From Dyella sp. C9 (GTDB lineage: Bacteria; Pseudomonadota; Gammaproteobacteria; Xanthomonadales; Rhodanobacteraceae): 64,000 nucleotides of DNA. A program made the translations under genes and the position numbers. This document shows positions 52,834 through 62,221 of the stretch, in pieces. Where the stretch lies: NCBI RefSeq assembly GCF_003332825.1, contig NZ_QIRF01000011.1, forward strand, positions 62,001 through 126,000. The letters run 5' to 3'. The notes under the pieces are model-generated. The model saw only the letters and a list, made by a program, of their open reading frames with translations. It was not told the DNA's origin and ran no database searches. Every line of letters begins with the position of its first letter. The stretch's first letter is position 1.

Positions 52834-53814
52834 ATGTCCGAGCGGCAAGTCGTCCTGTACTTCTCCTGGAGCCGGCCCGACGAGGTCGATGCGCCGCTCA
52901 CCAACATCAACAACCGCTTCCCGGCGCTGTTCGAGAGCCGTCGCATGCTTTATCCCAGGTATGAGGCGTTCTCGCACATCGACCTGTACGACCAGGGCAT
53001 CGGCGGGTTTCTCGACCACATCCAGAAACCCAACTTCACAGCCTTCGCCGAGCATGCCGAAGCCATCACGCAGCACCCGGTACCGGTCATCGAGCGCATG
53101 GGCGACGATGGGCTGGCGCAGGAGATCAACGATGAGCTGCTGCGCGACGTCGACACGCTCATCGTCATCAGCCTGGATTCGCTCTGCAGTCGCCAGGCAC
53201 CGACCACCAAGGAAGTCGAGGCCATCCGCCGGTTCCTGGCGCACCCCGATCACCTGTTGTTTGTGTGCCCACACCACGACATCGGTGACGTCAACGGCAT
53301 TGCCGAGGACGCACAGCCTGCACGGCAGGAGCAGGAGTTCTACCACCACGGCGACCGGACCATTCCACCCCAGCAGCGATTCAGCGGTTTCGCCCGATCC
53401 CTGTTGGCGGCGCTGGACATGCCGGTGGAGAACCAGTTCGGGCTTCGCCCGCGGCTCGACGCATCCAGCGCGCCCTGGCCATTCCACGCCGACCGCTCAC
53501 TGGACCGCTGGCATCTCCTGCAGGGCGTGAACGCTTTCAATGCCCACCCGCATCTGCCACACCTGCAGCGCGTGGGCCCCGCATTGTCCGCGCTCGATGT
53601 ACTGGTGCGGCAGGACATTGCCCTGAGCGCCCCGGCACATCCTGCCCAACTGGAAGGTCTGCGCACGTTCGATGCACTGCTGCAGTCAGCTCCCGGTGTA
53701 TTCCAGGGGACGCTGCTGGTGAGCGATGCCACGCTCTGGAGCTCCACGGCAGGTGGCGTCGAACAACTTCGCGCGTTCTGGACCAATGTGCTCCGCCGCG
53801 CCATGCCGCTCTGA
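52834..53814 (+). CDS. Unidentified protein inside the bufferin operon
   Basis: 326 residues from the ATG at 52834, which has GGAG at better spacing than the ATG at 52828. No signal peptide or membrane segment. The N-terminal half looks like an alternating alpha/beta fold: VVLYFSWSRPDEVDAPLTNI, LLRDVDTLIVISLDSLC, then EAIRRFLAHPDHLLFVCPHH, which resembles GATase1/DUF4350-like proteins. It is His-rich (CPHHD, FYHHGD, NAHPHLPHLQ) with only two cysteines. It sits between the MNIO gene and its DUF2063 partner with 10 bp to the latter. I do not recognise the family; a role in maturation or metal handling is inferred from position only. Confidence 0.75.
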   Translation: MSERQVVLYFSWSRPDEVDAPLTNINNRFPALFESRRMLYPRYEAFSHIDLYDQGIGGFLDHIQKPNFTAFAEHAEAITQHPVPVIERMGDDGLAQEINDELLRDVDTLIVISLDSLCSRQAPTTKEVEAIRRFLAHPDHLLFVCPHHDIGDVNGIAEDAQPARQEQEFYHHGDRTIPPQQRFSGFARSLLAALDMPVENQFGLRPRLDASSAPWPFHADRSLDRWHLLQGVNAFNAHPHLPHLQRVGPALSALDVLVRQDIALSAPAHPAQLEGLRTFDALLQSAPGVFQGTLLVSDATLWSSTAGGVEQLRAFWTNVLRRAMPL

Positions 53815-53824
53815 GCCCGACACC

Positions 53825-54640
53825 ATGCACACTTCCCAACCAGTGGTTGCGCACTCGCACCAGCACGCGTTTTGCAAAGCACTGCTCGACGCACGCCTTC
53901 CGGTGCCCGAAGGCGTGATTGGGCCCAATGGCAAGCCGAGTGAGCGGCGCTTCAATGTCTACCGGAACAATGTGGTGGCGGGACAGGTGTCCACGCTACT
54001 GGACGCGTACCCGGCCACGGCACGCCTGGTCGGCAAAGCCTTCTTCAAGGCCATGGCGCGGGACTATGTAATGGCGCACCCGCCCGTCACCCCGATGATG
54101 TTCGATTACGGCGCGGACTTTCCGGCTTTCATCGATGCTTTTCCCGCCGCCGCCGAACTGCCTTATCTGGGCGACGTGGCGCGCATCGAGCGATGCTGGG
54201 TGGAGGCGTATCACTCGGCGGAGGCATCGCCCCTGCCGACACCTCGCCTTCGCGAGGCGCTGGTTGGCGAGGACTTGCGCCGACTGACGCTCCAGCTGCA
54301 TCCCTCCGTGCGGGTACTTCAATCCGCGTTCCCGGCGCTCGCGATCTGGGAGGCGAACACGGGATCGTCCGGCGACCGGGAGATCCATCTCGATGACGGT
54401 CCGGAGGACATCCTGATGGTCCGGCCGGAGGCGAACGTCGAGGTGCATCGACTGCCCAGGGGCGGCGCCGGGTTCTTTCAAGCCCTGTCCAGGGGGTGTT
54501 CGCTGGTGGGCGCCACCGAACGGGCTCTGGCAGGCAACGACCCGTTCGACCTGGTGGCCAGCATGGCGGTGCTGGTCGATGCCCGGCTGGTCATTGGCGC
54601 CTCGTTTGCCCAAGCGCACCCCAATCTGGCAGGTGGATGA
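53825..54640 (+). CDS. bufC: DUF2063 partner protein of the MNIO enzyme
   Basis: 271 residues. The N-terminal DUF2063 signature is clear: RRFNVYRNNVVAGQVSTLLD, then AYPATARLVGKAFFKAMARD and FIDAFPAAAELPYLGDVARI. The C-terminal half is a distinct beta-rich domain (DDGPEDILMVRPEANVEVHR). DUF2063 proteins bind the precursor leader and present it to the MNIO enzyme. It starts 10 bp after the unidentified gene and is followed 1 bp later by the DoxX gene. Confidence 0.9.
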   Translation: MHTSQPVVAHSHQHAFCKALLDARLPVPEGVIGPNGKPSERRFNVYRNNVVAGQVSTLLDAYPATARLVGKAFFKAMARDYVMAHPPVTPMMFDYGADFPAFIDAFPAAAELPYLGDVARIERCWVEAYHSAEASPLPTPRLREALVGEDLRRLTLQLHPSVRVLQSAFPALAIWEANTGSSGDREIHLDDGPEDILMVRPEANVEVHRLPRGGAGFFQALSRGCSLVGATERALAGNDPFDLVASMAVLVDARLVIGASFAQAHPNLAGG

Positions 54641-54641
54641 C

Positions 54642-55148
54642 ATGACCCATCCCTCATCACAGCCCGGCGGGGCAACGCTACTGGACCGGATACTGGATGC
54701 CGTCACCTGGATAGGCCTGGCGCTGGCGCCGATCGCCGCACGCATTGCGCTGGCACTGCCCTTTCTTCGATCCGGCCGCACGCGCTGGGATGGCTTCCTG
54801 TCCATTTCGCCGGGCACGACTTATCTGTTCGAAGACCAGTTCAAGCTGCATGTCTTCGGCCATCTCTATGCCATTCCGGCGCCCGACCAGGTGGCCTTTC
54901 TGGTGGGCTGCGCGGAAATCGTGCTTCCCTTGCTGCTGCTCGCCGGCCTGGCGACGCGCTTCGCCGCCCTCGGCCTGCTCATCATGACCGCGGTGATCCA
55001 ACTGGTGTTTCCCGATGCGTGGGTCAACTTCCACCTGTACTGGGCATCACTTGCACTGGCCATCATGGCGCTCGGGGCCGGGTCACTCTCCCTGGATCAT
55101 GCGCTGGAGATGCTTCGGGCGCGCCGTGGCGTGCCCGCGGCGCGATAG
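54642..55148 (+). CDS. DoxX-family membrane protein of the bufferin operon
   Basis: 168 residues with four hydrophobic segments (LALAPIAARIALALPFL; AFLVGCAEIVLPLLLLAG; ALGLLIMTAVIQLVFPD; SLALAIMALGAGSLSLD). The family motifs RSGRTRWDGF and VGCAEIVLPLLLL are present. DoxX proteins often end bufferin operons and may supply electrons or take part in copper handling; the exact role is unknown. Confidence 0.88.
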   Translation: MTHPSSQPGGATLLDRILDAVTWIGLALAPIAARIALALPFLRSGRTRWDGFLSISPGTTYLFEDQFKLHVFGHLYAIPAPDQVAFLVGCAEIVLPLLLLAGLATRFAALGLLIMTAVIQLVFPDAWVNFHLYWASLALAIMALGAGSLSLDHALEMLRARRGVPAAR

Positions 55149-55202
55149 GCCACAGGACTCGGGCCGGCGCGAACGAGCACATCACGATTCCGGGAGACCA
55201 CC

Positions 55203-56852
55203 ATGGACACCATTGCGTTCATCGTTCTCCTGCTCGCCCTTGTCGTGCTCAGCTCCATCGTGGTGCGTTCGCTGGCGCCTGCTCTGCCCTTGCCCATCGT
55301 GCAGATCGCGCTGGGCGCGGTGGCGGCGCGACTGACCAGCTACCAGGTGTCGCTGGAACCGGGCGTCTTCTTCCTGCTGTTTCTGGCGCCGCTACTGTTC
55401 CTTGATGGCTGGCGCATCCCGCGGGAGGGCCTGTTCCGGGACAAGGGAACCATCCTCTCCCTGTCGTTCGGCCTCGTGCTGCTCACGGTCATCGGCGCCG
55501 GCCTCTTCATTCACTGGATGATTCCGGCATTTACCCTGCCGGCGGCGTTCGCGCTGGCGTCCATTCTTTCACCCACCGACACCATCGCCGTGTCCTCGCT
55601 GGCAGAGCGCGTGCCGCTACCCCGGCGCCTTATGGTGATCCTGGAGGGCGAGTCGCTGCTCAACGATGCCTCCGGCCTGGTGTGCTTCCGCTTTGCCGTG
55701 GCCGCAGCCTTGACCGGCCAATTCGCAGCGTGGCGTGCCGTCGGCACTTTCGCCTGGCTGGCCGTCGGCGGGCTGCTGGCGGGCGTCGCCACCTGCCTGG
55801 TGACCAACGTCGCCAAGGACTGGGTCACGCGAAGATTCGGCGAAGAGGTAGGCGCGCAGATCCTGGTGAGCCTGATCATTCCGTTCGCCGCTTACCTGCT
55901 GGCAGACGCGGTCGGCGCTTCCGGCATCCTGGCTGCCGTCGCGGCCGGCATCATCATGGGCATGGAGGAACGGGCCGGGCGCGCATCCGCCATCACGCGC
56001 ATCCGGCGCTCCGCGGTATGGGACGCCGCCCAGTTCGCCGGCAACGGGGTGATCTTCGTGCTGCTTGGCCATCAGCTGCCGGGCATCCTTTCCCGCGCCG
56101 GCGCGGCCATCGAGCAGACAGGCGAGCACAACAAGCTTTGGCTCATGATCTATGTGCTTGCCATCTGCGTCGTCCTCAGCGTCATTCGCGCCGCCTGGGC
56201 CTGGGTGACCCTGGGCGTGCGCTCCATGCTTGGCGAGCACCTGGCCGGCGCGGCCCGTGCCGGCCGAGCGCGCCTGGTCGCCATCACCGCCTTCGCCGGA
56301 GCGCGCGGCGCAGTGACGCTTGCGGCAGCCATGGCCATTCCCTTGACTGTGCATGACGGGGTGGCCTGGCCCGCTCGTGACCTGGCCATCCTGATTGCCG
56401 CCGGCGTGATCGTGGTCTCGCTGGTAGCCGCGCCGGTCGGGCTGGTGGCGGCCACCTGGCCACTCAGGCTCGCAGGCAACAACCTGCACCAGGAAGAGCG
56501 CGACATCCGCTCGCTCTCCGCCCGGGCCGCGCTGGACGCCATCGAGCAAGCGCTACGCGAACCGGCGGCGCGCGGCCTCAACGCCGACATCTACGCACAG
56601 GCCGCGGCGCGGGTTTCGGCGGATTACCGCCAACGGATCGCTGCCGGCTCGTCGAACATCGCCGAACATCCGTCGGCCCGGCCATCGAGCGAGATCGAGG
56701 ACAGGCTGCGCCTGATGGCGCTGGATGCGGAGCGCAAGGAGATGTACGGCGCGGCGCGGACGGGCCACCAAAGCCAGGAGCTGATCCGTGACCTGGTCTA
56801 TGAGATCGACCTGCAGGAATCCCAGCTCTTGGCGCGGCGACGCACGACCTGA
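55203..56852 (+). CDS. CPA1-family Na+/H+ (or K+/H+) antiporter
   Basis: 549 residues with about 12 membrane segments. The ion-site region ILSPTDTIAVSSL (aspartate after the SPT) and the EGESLLNDASGLVCFRFAVA signature are typical of NhaP/NHE-type antiporters. A soluble tail of about 120 residues ends DLQESQLLARRRTT. It lies 54 bp after the DoxX gene and 190 bp before the next efflux operon. Confidence 0.92.
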   Translation: MDTIAFIVLLLALVVLSSIVVRSLAPALPLPIVQIALGAVAARLTSYQVSLEPGVFFLLFLAPLLFLDGWRIPREGLFRDKGTILSLSFGLVLLTVIGAGLFIHWMIPAFTLPAAFALASILSPTDTIAVSSLAERVPLPRRLMVILEGESLLNDASGLVCFRFAVAAALTGQFAAWRAVGTFAWLAVGGLLAGVATCLVTNVAKDWVTRRFGEEVGAQILVSLIIPFAAYLLADAVGASGILAAVAAGIIMGMEERAGRASAITRIRRSAVWDAAQFAGNGVIFVLLGHQLPGILSRAGAAIEQTGEHNKLWLMIYVLAICVVLSVIRAAWAWVTLGVRSMLGEHLAGAARAGRARLVAITAFAGARGAVTLAAAMAIPLTVHDGVAWPARDLAILIAAGVIVVSLVAAPVGLVAATWPLRLAGNNLHQEERDIRSLSARAALDAIEQALREPAARGLNADIYAQAAARVSADYRQRIAAGSSNIAEHPSARPSSEIEDRLRLMALDAERKEMYGAARTGHQSQELIRDLVYEIDLQESQLLARRRTT

Positions 56853-57044
56853 CCCACCGACACCGATGGCGGCGAACCCCAGCCACCGATGGAATACCCG
56901 GCATGGCGAGCCTGCCCGCGTCGCAGCACGCGTGTGGCCCGGCTTCGCATTCACGAAATCCCCACCTGGCCGGCTGTCTAGTTTGCCTGCAGCGGGCCGG
57001 GCCATGGGCTCGCACGGGCGGATTGCTGCAAGGGGATCAGGCCA

Positions 57045-57353
57045 ATGATCGACGCGACATCCGCTGCGCCCGCGTGTCACCGCAAGGCCGTGGTCCGCCA
57101 GGCGTGGCCATGCCTCGCGGCAGGAGTGCTGGCCGGATGCTCGCCCCACTCCGCGCCCGCCCTTGTACTGTTCGGCGCGTATTTCCCCGGCTGGCTGCTC
57201 TTCGCCATCCTCGCCATAGTGATCGCCATCTTGGCGCGTATCGCCTTCGGTGTGGCCGGACTGGCGCCTGCCGTGCCGTTTCCGCTGTTCACCTGCCTCG
57301 CCATCGGCATCCTGATCGCGGGCGCGGTCGACCTCATGTGGCTGGGCAACTGA
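57045..57353 (+). CDS. YtcA-like small membrane lipoprotein
   Basis: 102 residues. A lipobox LAAGVLAGC (cysteine near residue 32) is followed by the family core SPALVLFGAYFPGW (here as HSAPALVLFGAYFPGW), then two membrane helices. YtcA homologues precede mdtNOP in enterobacteria. Its stop overlaps the adaptor start (TGATG at 57351). Confidence 0.8.
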   Translation: MIDATSAAPACHRKAVVRQAWPCLAAGVLAGCSPHSAPALVLFGAYFPGWLLFAILAIVIAILARIAFGVAGLAPAVPFPLFTCLAIGILIAGAVDLMWLGN

Positions 57354-58402
57354 TGCGCGCGGCCGGAGACCATCGCCCGCCCCGCCTGGCGAAACTGCTC
57401 GCATTGCTGGTCATCGCCGCCGCAGCCGTCATGCTCGCCGTCATCATCGGGCACTCCGTCCAGAATCCATCGACGGACGCCGCCTCCATCGATGCGGACG
57501 TGGTCCACGTTGCCTCCGAAGTCGGAGGGCGCGTGATCCGGCTCGGGGTGAGCGAAAACGTCACGGTCAAACGGGGCGACCTGATGTTCCAGATCGACCC
57601 CGGCCCGTATCGTGACGTGGTGGCACAGACGCGCGCCGACCTTGCCCTGGCCGAGGCTGCGCTGGACACCCAGCGCCGCGTCGTGTCGACACAGAATTCC
57701 GCGGCCACCATTGCTGCCGAGCAGACCCGCAAGGCCGCTGAAAACGCCGCCCTCACGCAGCGCACCGTCGAGCGCCTGCGCCCGCTCGCGGAAGTCGGAT
57801 ACGTTCCCGAGCAACAACTGGACCAGGCCGAGGTTGCCGCACGCGACGCCGCGAAGTCCCTCAGCCAGGCGCGAGAACAGCAGGCTGCCGCGATCAATGC
57901 GGTCGACACCACGGCCGGCGCCGAGGCCGCCGTGCAAGCCAGGCGCGCCGCGCTGGCGATTGCCGAACGGGCCTTGCAACACACCACCGTGCTGGCGCCC
58001 CATGACGGTCGCGTGGTCGGACTTTCGGTAACTAGCGGCGAGATCGTCGCGCCATCACAGCCGTTGTTTACGCTGATTGCCTCCGATGAATGGTTCTCTG
58101 TCGGCAACTTTCGCGAGACCGTGCTCAAGCACGTGAAGGTAGGCGATTGCGCCACGGTGTACTCCCTCATCGATCGATCCCGGCCGATGCAAGGCATCGT
58201 CACGGGTATCGGATCGGGCGTATTGGATACCGAGCGCGTCGACCTGCCTCGCGGCGTCCCTTATGTCGAGCGGTCGCTAAACTGGGTTCGCGTCTCGCAA
58301 CGCTTCCCGGTCCGCGTGAGGCTGGAACAACCACCACAGGACCTGGTGCGCCTGGGTGCCAGCGCCATCATCGAGATCGATCATGGCGTCGCCTGCCGGT
58401 GA
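57353..58402 (+). CDS. Periplasmic adaptor, MdtN-like
   Basis: 349 residues from the ATG at 57353. An N-terminal membrane anchor (LLALLVIAAAAVMLAVIIG) is followed by VVHVASEVGGRVIRLGVSEN, a lipoyl-type half. A coiled-coil hairpin comes next and then TTVLAPHDGRVVGLSVTSGE and the beta-barrel EWFSVGNFRET. It partners the FUSC-type pump and the outer-membrane channel that follow, overlapping the pump gene by 20 bp. Confidence 0.9.
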   Translation: MRAAGDHRPPRLAKLLALLVIAAAAVMLAVIIGHSVQNPSTDAASIDADVVHVASEVGGRVIRLGVSENVTVKRGDLMFQIDPGPYRDVVAQTRADLALAEAALDTQRRVVSTQNSAATIAAEQTRKAAENAALTQRTVERLRPLAEVGYVPEQQLDQAEVAARDAAKSLSQAREQQAAAINAVDTTAGAEAAVQARRAALAIAERALQHTTVLAPHDGRVVGLSVTSGEIVAPSQPLFTLIASDEWFSVGNFRETVLKHVKVGDCATVYSLIDRSRPMQGIVTGIGSGVLDTERVDLPRGVPYVERSLNWVRVSQRFPVRVRLEQPPQDLVRLGASAIIEIDHGVACR

Positions 58403-60278
58403 CATCGCCGTGCGTGCGCTGAGTTCCCGCTGGCGGGAGCTGATCGCCAGCACGCCCGGGCGTGGCGAGTTTGCGCTGCGGCTAGCGGTGATCTGCGCGC
58501 TGACCGCATGGATCGGCTTGACTTACCGCACCCTGGACGTGGCGCTCTCGGCCTACGTCGTGTTCTTCATGAACAAGCCGGACCGCACCAGCAGCATCCT
58601 CACCAGCGTAGCCTTCACCGTGCTGGTCGGCATCCTGATCGGGCTGCTCGTGCTGATCGCGGGCGTGGCGATGGATCTGCCGCCGTTACGCGTGGCGATC
58701 ATGGCCGCGCTGTCCCTGCTGCTGTTGTTCCTGGCATCCGCCTCCAAGCTCAAGCCCCTGGCGTCGACCATCGCCCTGATCCTGGTCTACGCCCTGGACC
58801 TGCTCGGCAAGATCCCCGAAGGCGAACTGGTGACGCGCGCGCTGCTCTACGTGTGGCTGCTGGTGGGCATTCCCGCTGCGCTTTCGGTCGCCGTCAACCT
58901 CCTGTGGGGGCCTTCACCGCGTCGGCTGGTCGAACGCGCCATCGCACTGAGGCTGCGTGCCGCGCAGGCGCTCCTGGCCACGCCAGATGCAATCTCGCGA
59001 CAGCATGTTGCCGACCTGCGCATCGAGGGTGACGCCGAGATACAGGAGCACCTGCGACTGGCCTCACTGGAACAAACCTCGACCCGCGGCGACATGGCCG
59101 CGCTGAAACAGGCGTCGCGCTCCACCGAGGTGCTGCTGCTTCTCGTCGACCAGATGGATCGCGCGGGCGACTCGTCCACGCCGTGGCGCCATGCGGCGGC
59201 GGCCACCCTGGGCGACATGGCGACCATCGTCGACCGCCATCTCTATCCGGTCGAGATCGAGCCGGTGCAGATTGCTGGCGTGCTGTCACCAGGTACGACA
59301 TCCTCGTTGATCCACGATTTCAACGCGGTGCTGACGAGGTTCGCGCTACCCCCGGAGCCAGCCGCCGACACCCCGCCCCAACCCAAGGGCGGCTTTTTCG
59401 CTGCAGACGCGTTCAGCAATCCCGAGCACCTTCAGTACGCCGTCAAGGTGACCATGGCGGCGATGCTGTGCTACCTGTTCTACTCGTTGACCGACTGGCA
59501 AGGCATCCATACCTGCCTGATCACCTGCTACATCGTCGCGCTCGACACCACCGGCGAAACCATCGAAAAACTGTCGCTGCGCATGACCGGCGCACTGGTC
59601 GGCGCAGCGGCAGGCATCGCGTCCATCGTCTGGCTGACCCCGGCCATCGAACACATTGGCGGCCTGCTGGTGCTCGTCTTCGCGGGAGGATTGGCCGGCG
59701 CCTGGATCGCGGCGGGCAGCCCGCGCATCGCGTACGCGGGTTTCCAGCTGACGTTTGCCATCTACCTGTGCGTGATCCAGGGCTCGTCGCCCGCGTTCGA
59801 CCTGACCGTTGCGCGTGATCGCATCATCGGCATCCTACTCGGCATCGCCGTGGTCTACGCCATCTTCGTCTCGGTCTGGCCAGTGAGCATTACGCGCCGT
59901 ATCGATCCGGCGTTGGCGGCCCTGCTCCGGCAGCTTGCCGGCATCGGGCGAAAGTCCTCGCACACGGAAAGGCTTTATGCGCTGCCCAGGGCGCATGCCG
60001 CCATCGCCAGGATCGACACCGATCTTGAAATCGCCCACTACGAGCCGCCATCGCTGCGCCCCTCCGTGGATTGGCTCGCCCGCAGGCAAGCCCTGCTCGA
60101 CAGCGTGCCACGACTTGAATACAGCCTGCTGTACTCCGACAGCCGCAGCGAACTTGACAGCACGGCAAGCCGGTTCGACCGGATGGCGGACGCCATCGAA
60201 AGCGGCCGACCAGACGCGTTCCCACCACAGGCGGATGCCAACGGCCACGGTGGACAGGAGCAGGACCTTGCGCATTAA
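58383..60278 (+). CDS. FUSC-family efflux pump subunit, MdtO-like
   Basis: 631 residues from the ATG at 58383. Two bundles of membrane helices (about residues 28-185 and 355-510) flank a cytoplasmic region, the usual FUSC/aromatic-acid exporter layout. Typical text: ALSAYVVFFMNKPDRTSSIL near the start and LITCYIVALDTTGETIEKLS in the second bundle. Relatives export aromatic acids or puromycin-like compounds. Confidence 0.9.
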   Translation: MASPAGDIAVRALSSRWRELIASTPGRGEFALRLAVICALTAWIGLTYRTLDVALSAYVVFFMNKPDRTSSILTSVAFTVLVGILIGLLVLIAGVAMDLPPLRVAIMAALSLLLLFLASASKLKPLASTIALILVYALDLLGKIPEGELVTRALLYVWLLVGIPAALSVAVNLLWGPSPRRLVERAIALRLRAAQALLATPDAISRQHVADLRIEGDAEIQEHLRLASLEQTSTRGDMAALKQASRSTEVLLLLVDQMDRAGDSSTPWRHAAAATLGDMATIVDRHLYPVEIEPVQIAGVLSPGTTSSLIHDFNAVLTRFALPPEPAADTPPQPKGGFFAADAFSNPEHLQYAVKVTMAAMLCYLFYSLTDWQGIHTCLITCYIVALDTTGETIEKLSLRMTGALVGAAAGIASIVWLTPAIEHIGGLLVLVFAGGLAGAWIAAGSPRIAYAGFQLTFAIYLCVIQGSSPAFDLTVARDRIIGILLGIAVVYAIFVSVWPVSITRRIDPALAALLRQLAGIGRKSSHTERLYALPRAHAAIARIDTDLEIAHYEPPSLRPSVDWLARRQALLDSVPRLEYSLLYSDSRSELDSTASRFDRMADAIESGRPDAFPPQADANGHGGQEQDLAH

Positions 60279-61785
60279 CCTGGCCGCGGTGCTGGCGCTG
60301 GCGCTCTGCGGGTGCGCGACTTCGTCACTGCAGATGGCTCCGCCGGCGCCCGACCGGCCCTGGTCGCCGGCCGTCGACGCCAAGGGCGGATTGACTGCTG
60401 CGCACTCCGCCGGATCGCTCGCATCCTCCCAGGGGTATGTGCTTCCCTCCAATCCATCAGTCGGCGGCTTGCCGATGGCCACCATCGACTCGGCCCGCGT
60501 CTACAACCTTGCCGACCTCATCGACCTGGCGGAGAGCACCAACCCCGACACCCGCGTCGCCTGGAGCACCGCCCGCAACGCGGCGCTTGCCGCAGGCATC
60601 GCACGCAGCACATATCTGCCCCGCATCAGCGCCTCCGCACTGGGGGCGCGACAGACCGCCAGCGGAAGCGCCTCGGCGCTGGGATTGTCGGCCAACCAGA
60701 ACGACACGTTCACCGGGTCGGTGCAGGTCCTCTCGCTGGAGTGGCTGCTGTTCGACTTCGGCCAGCGCAGCGCGCTGGTGGACGCCGCCGACCAGGGTGT
60801 GGTCATGGCCAATATCGGTTTTACCGGCGCGCACCAGAAGCTGATCCATGCGGTCAGCCTCGCGTTCTATGCCTATTCGGCAGCCTGCGCGCGGGCCCAG
60901 AGCGCGACCCAGTCGCTCAGGGACGCCCAGGATATCCAGGCGGCCGCGGAAAGCCGCAAGAAGCATGGCATCGGCACCATCATCGAGGTGGCGCAGGCAC
61001 GCCAACTGACCGCGCAGGCGGAGCTGGAAAAGGTCAGTGCCGACGGCGACCAATCAGACGCCTATGTGGTGCTGCTGTCCGCCATCGGCATATCGCCGCT
61101 TGCACATATCCAGATTGCCGATGTCTCCGGGCGCCCGCTTCCGGCCGACCTCGACCAGCCGATCGAGCGCGTACTGCAGCAGGCACTGGAGCGGCGCCCC
61201 GACGTGTTGGCGGCGGTGGCTGCCCAGAAGGTGGCCGATGCCGGCACGCGGGCGGCCAAGGCAGACTTCCTGCCCAAGGTATTCGTATCCGCCGTGGGCA
61301 CGCACGCGAGCGGCAATCTCGATCTCTCCGCGGTGCCGGCCATCGGCGACCAGGCACCCACGGTAAATCTGTCCAATCATCGCTGGGGCGCCACCGTCCT
61401 GGTCGGCGTGAGCGTGCCGCTGTATAGCGGCGGCGTTCGAAACGCCGCATTGGCACAAGCGCGCAACCGTGCGGATGCCGCGACGGAGACGCTTGACCGC
61501 GTCAAGCTCGATGCCGCCCAGGAGGTGGTGATGACAAGCTCCCGGTTGCGCACCAGCCTTTCAGCCGCCTCCGCGGCGCACGCACTGCTGAACGCATCGC
61601 AGGTCACCTATGACGCCGCCCTCGCCGCCTTTCGCCGGGGTGTTGGATCATCGACTGACGTCTTGACGGCCGAACGCCAGCTGCTGGTGGCCCGCAACGC
61701 CGTGGCCGATGCACACAGTGCGGCACTCTCCGCCGCGGCCACGCTCGCGCTGGCCTGCGGAACCCTGGGGGCGGCGCCCAATTGA
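60268..61785 (+). CDS. Outer-membrane efflux lipoprotein, MdtP/NodT-like
   Basis: 505 residues from a TTG at 60268 that has AGGAG seven bases upstream; the ATG at 60235 is an alternative. The lipobox LALCGC lies at the end of the signal peptide. Efflux-channel repeats are clear: YNLADLIDLAESTNPDTRVA and LERRPDVLAAVAAQKVADAG, then VPLYSGGVRNAALAQARNRA. It completes the envelope-spanning pump. A bidirectional hairpin terminator lies downstream. Confidence 0.88.
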   Translation: MRINLAAVLALALCGCATSSLQMAPPAPDRPWSPAVDAKGGLTAAHSAGSLASSQGYVLPSNPSVGGLPMATIDSARVYNLADLIDLAESTNPDTRVAWSTARNAALAAGIARSTYLPRISASALGARQTASGSASALGLSANQNDTFTGSVQVLSLEWLLFDFGQRSALVDAADQGVVMANIGFTGAHQKLIHAVSLAFYAYSAACARAQSATQSLRDAQDIQAAAESRKKHGIGTIIEVAQARQLTAQAELEKVSADGDQSDAYVVLLSAIGISPLAHIQIADVSGRPLPADLDQPIERVLQQALERRPDVLAAVAAQKVADAGTRAAKADFLPKVFVSAVGTHASGNLDLSAVPAIGDQAPTVNLSNHRWGATVLVGVSVPLYSGGVRNAALAQARNRADAATETLDRVKLDAAQEVVMTSSRLRTSLSAASAAHALLNASQVTYDAALAAFRRGVGSSTDVLTAERQLLVARNAVADAHSAALSAAATLALACGTLGAAPN

Positions 61786-61967
61786 GCACGCGGGCGAACT
61801 GCACATACCCGCTATGGCGCACTACGCACGCCCGTCCCTGCTGATGTGTCCATCACCCTCTTCGCCGCTGCAGCCGAGGACGAATACATGCCCGGCGATA
61901 GCGCGCAGATCTACGCCGCGTGGCGCAACCCCAGCAGCATCGACGCAACGACAGTCACCTAACGAAG
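61786..61967. other. Possible gene remnant after the MdtP-like gene
   Basis: The frame following the MdtP-like stop stays open to a TAA at about 61960 and reads plausibly (SITLFAAAAEDEYMPGDSAQ, then NPSSIDATTVT) but has no good start codon or ribosome site. It could be a decayed tail of another gene. Confidence 0.25.
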
Positions 61968-62001
61968 AAAGCGCATCCATTTCGGGATGCGCTTTCCTTT
62001 T
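61968..62001. terminator. Rho-independent terminator
   Basis: AAAGCGCATCC (61968-61978) pairs perfectly with GGATGCGCTTT (61985-61995) over an ATTTCG loop, followed by CCTTTT. It should end the MdtNOP-like operon and may also work on the other strand. Confidence 0.8.
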
Positions 62002-62151
62002 GGTGACGCTTTGTGATGGCTCGGGGCCGTATAAGTGCGACATCGCCCACGACTAAGCGCCCATGCAGCACCTATGCCGAGAACGGTGGCAACACGCGAG
62101 GTGGCCGCCTGACCAGCGGCCCCACAAGCGCTTTTTAGCCACTGCGGGCCC
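62002..62151. other. Intergenic between two terminators
   Basis: Nothing recognised apart from a weak GGCCGC/GCGGCC hairpin near 62103-62121. Confidence 0.3.
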
Positions 62152-62189
62152 ACAAAAATCGCGGCGGCAGACATGTGACCTGCCGCCGC
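62152..62189 (-). terminator. Rho-independent terminator of mesX-mesD
   Basis: GCGGCGGCAG (62161-62170) and CTGCCGCCGC (62180-62189) form a perfect 10-bp stem. On the minus strand it is followed by GATTTTTG, a T-run. It lies 33 bp beyond the mesD stop. Confidence 0.85.
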
Positions 62190-62221
62190 CCCTCTGCGTT
62201 ACTGAGGACGCCAGTTCGGCC

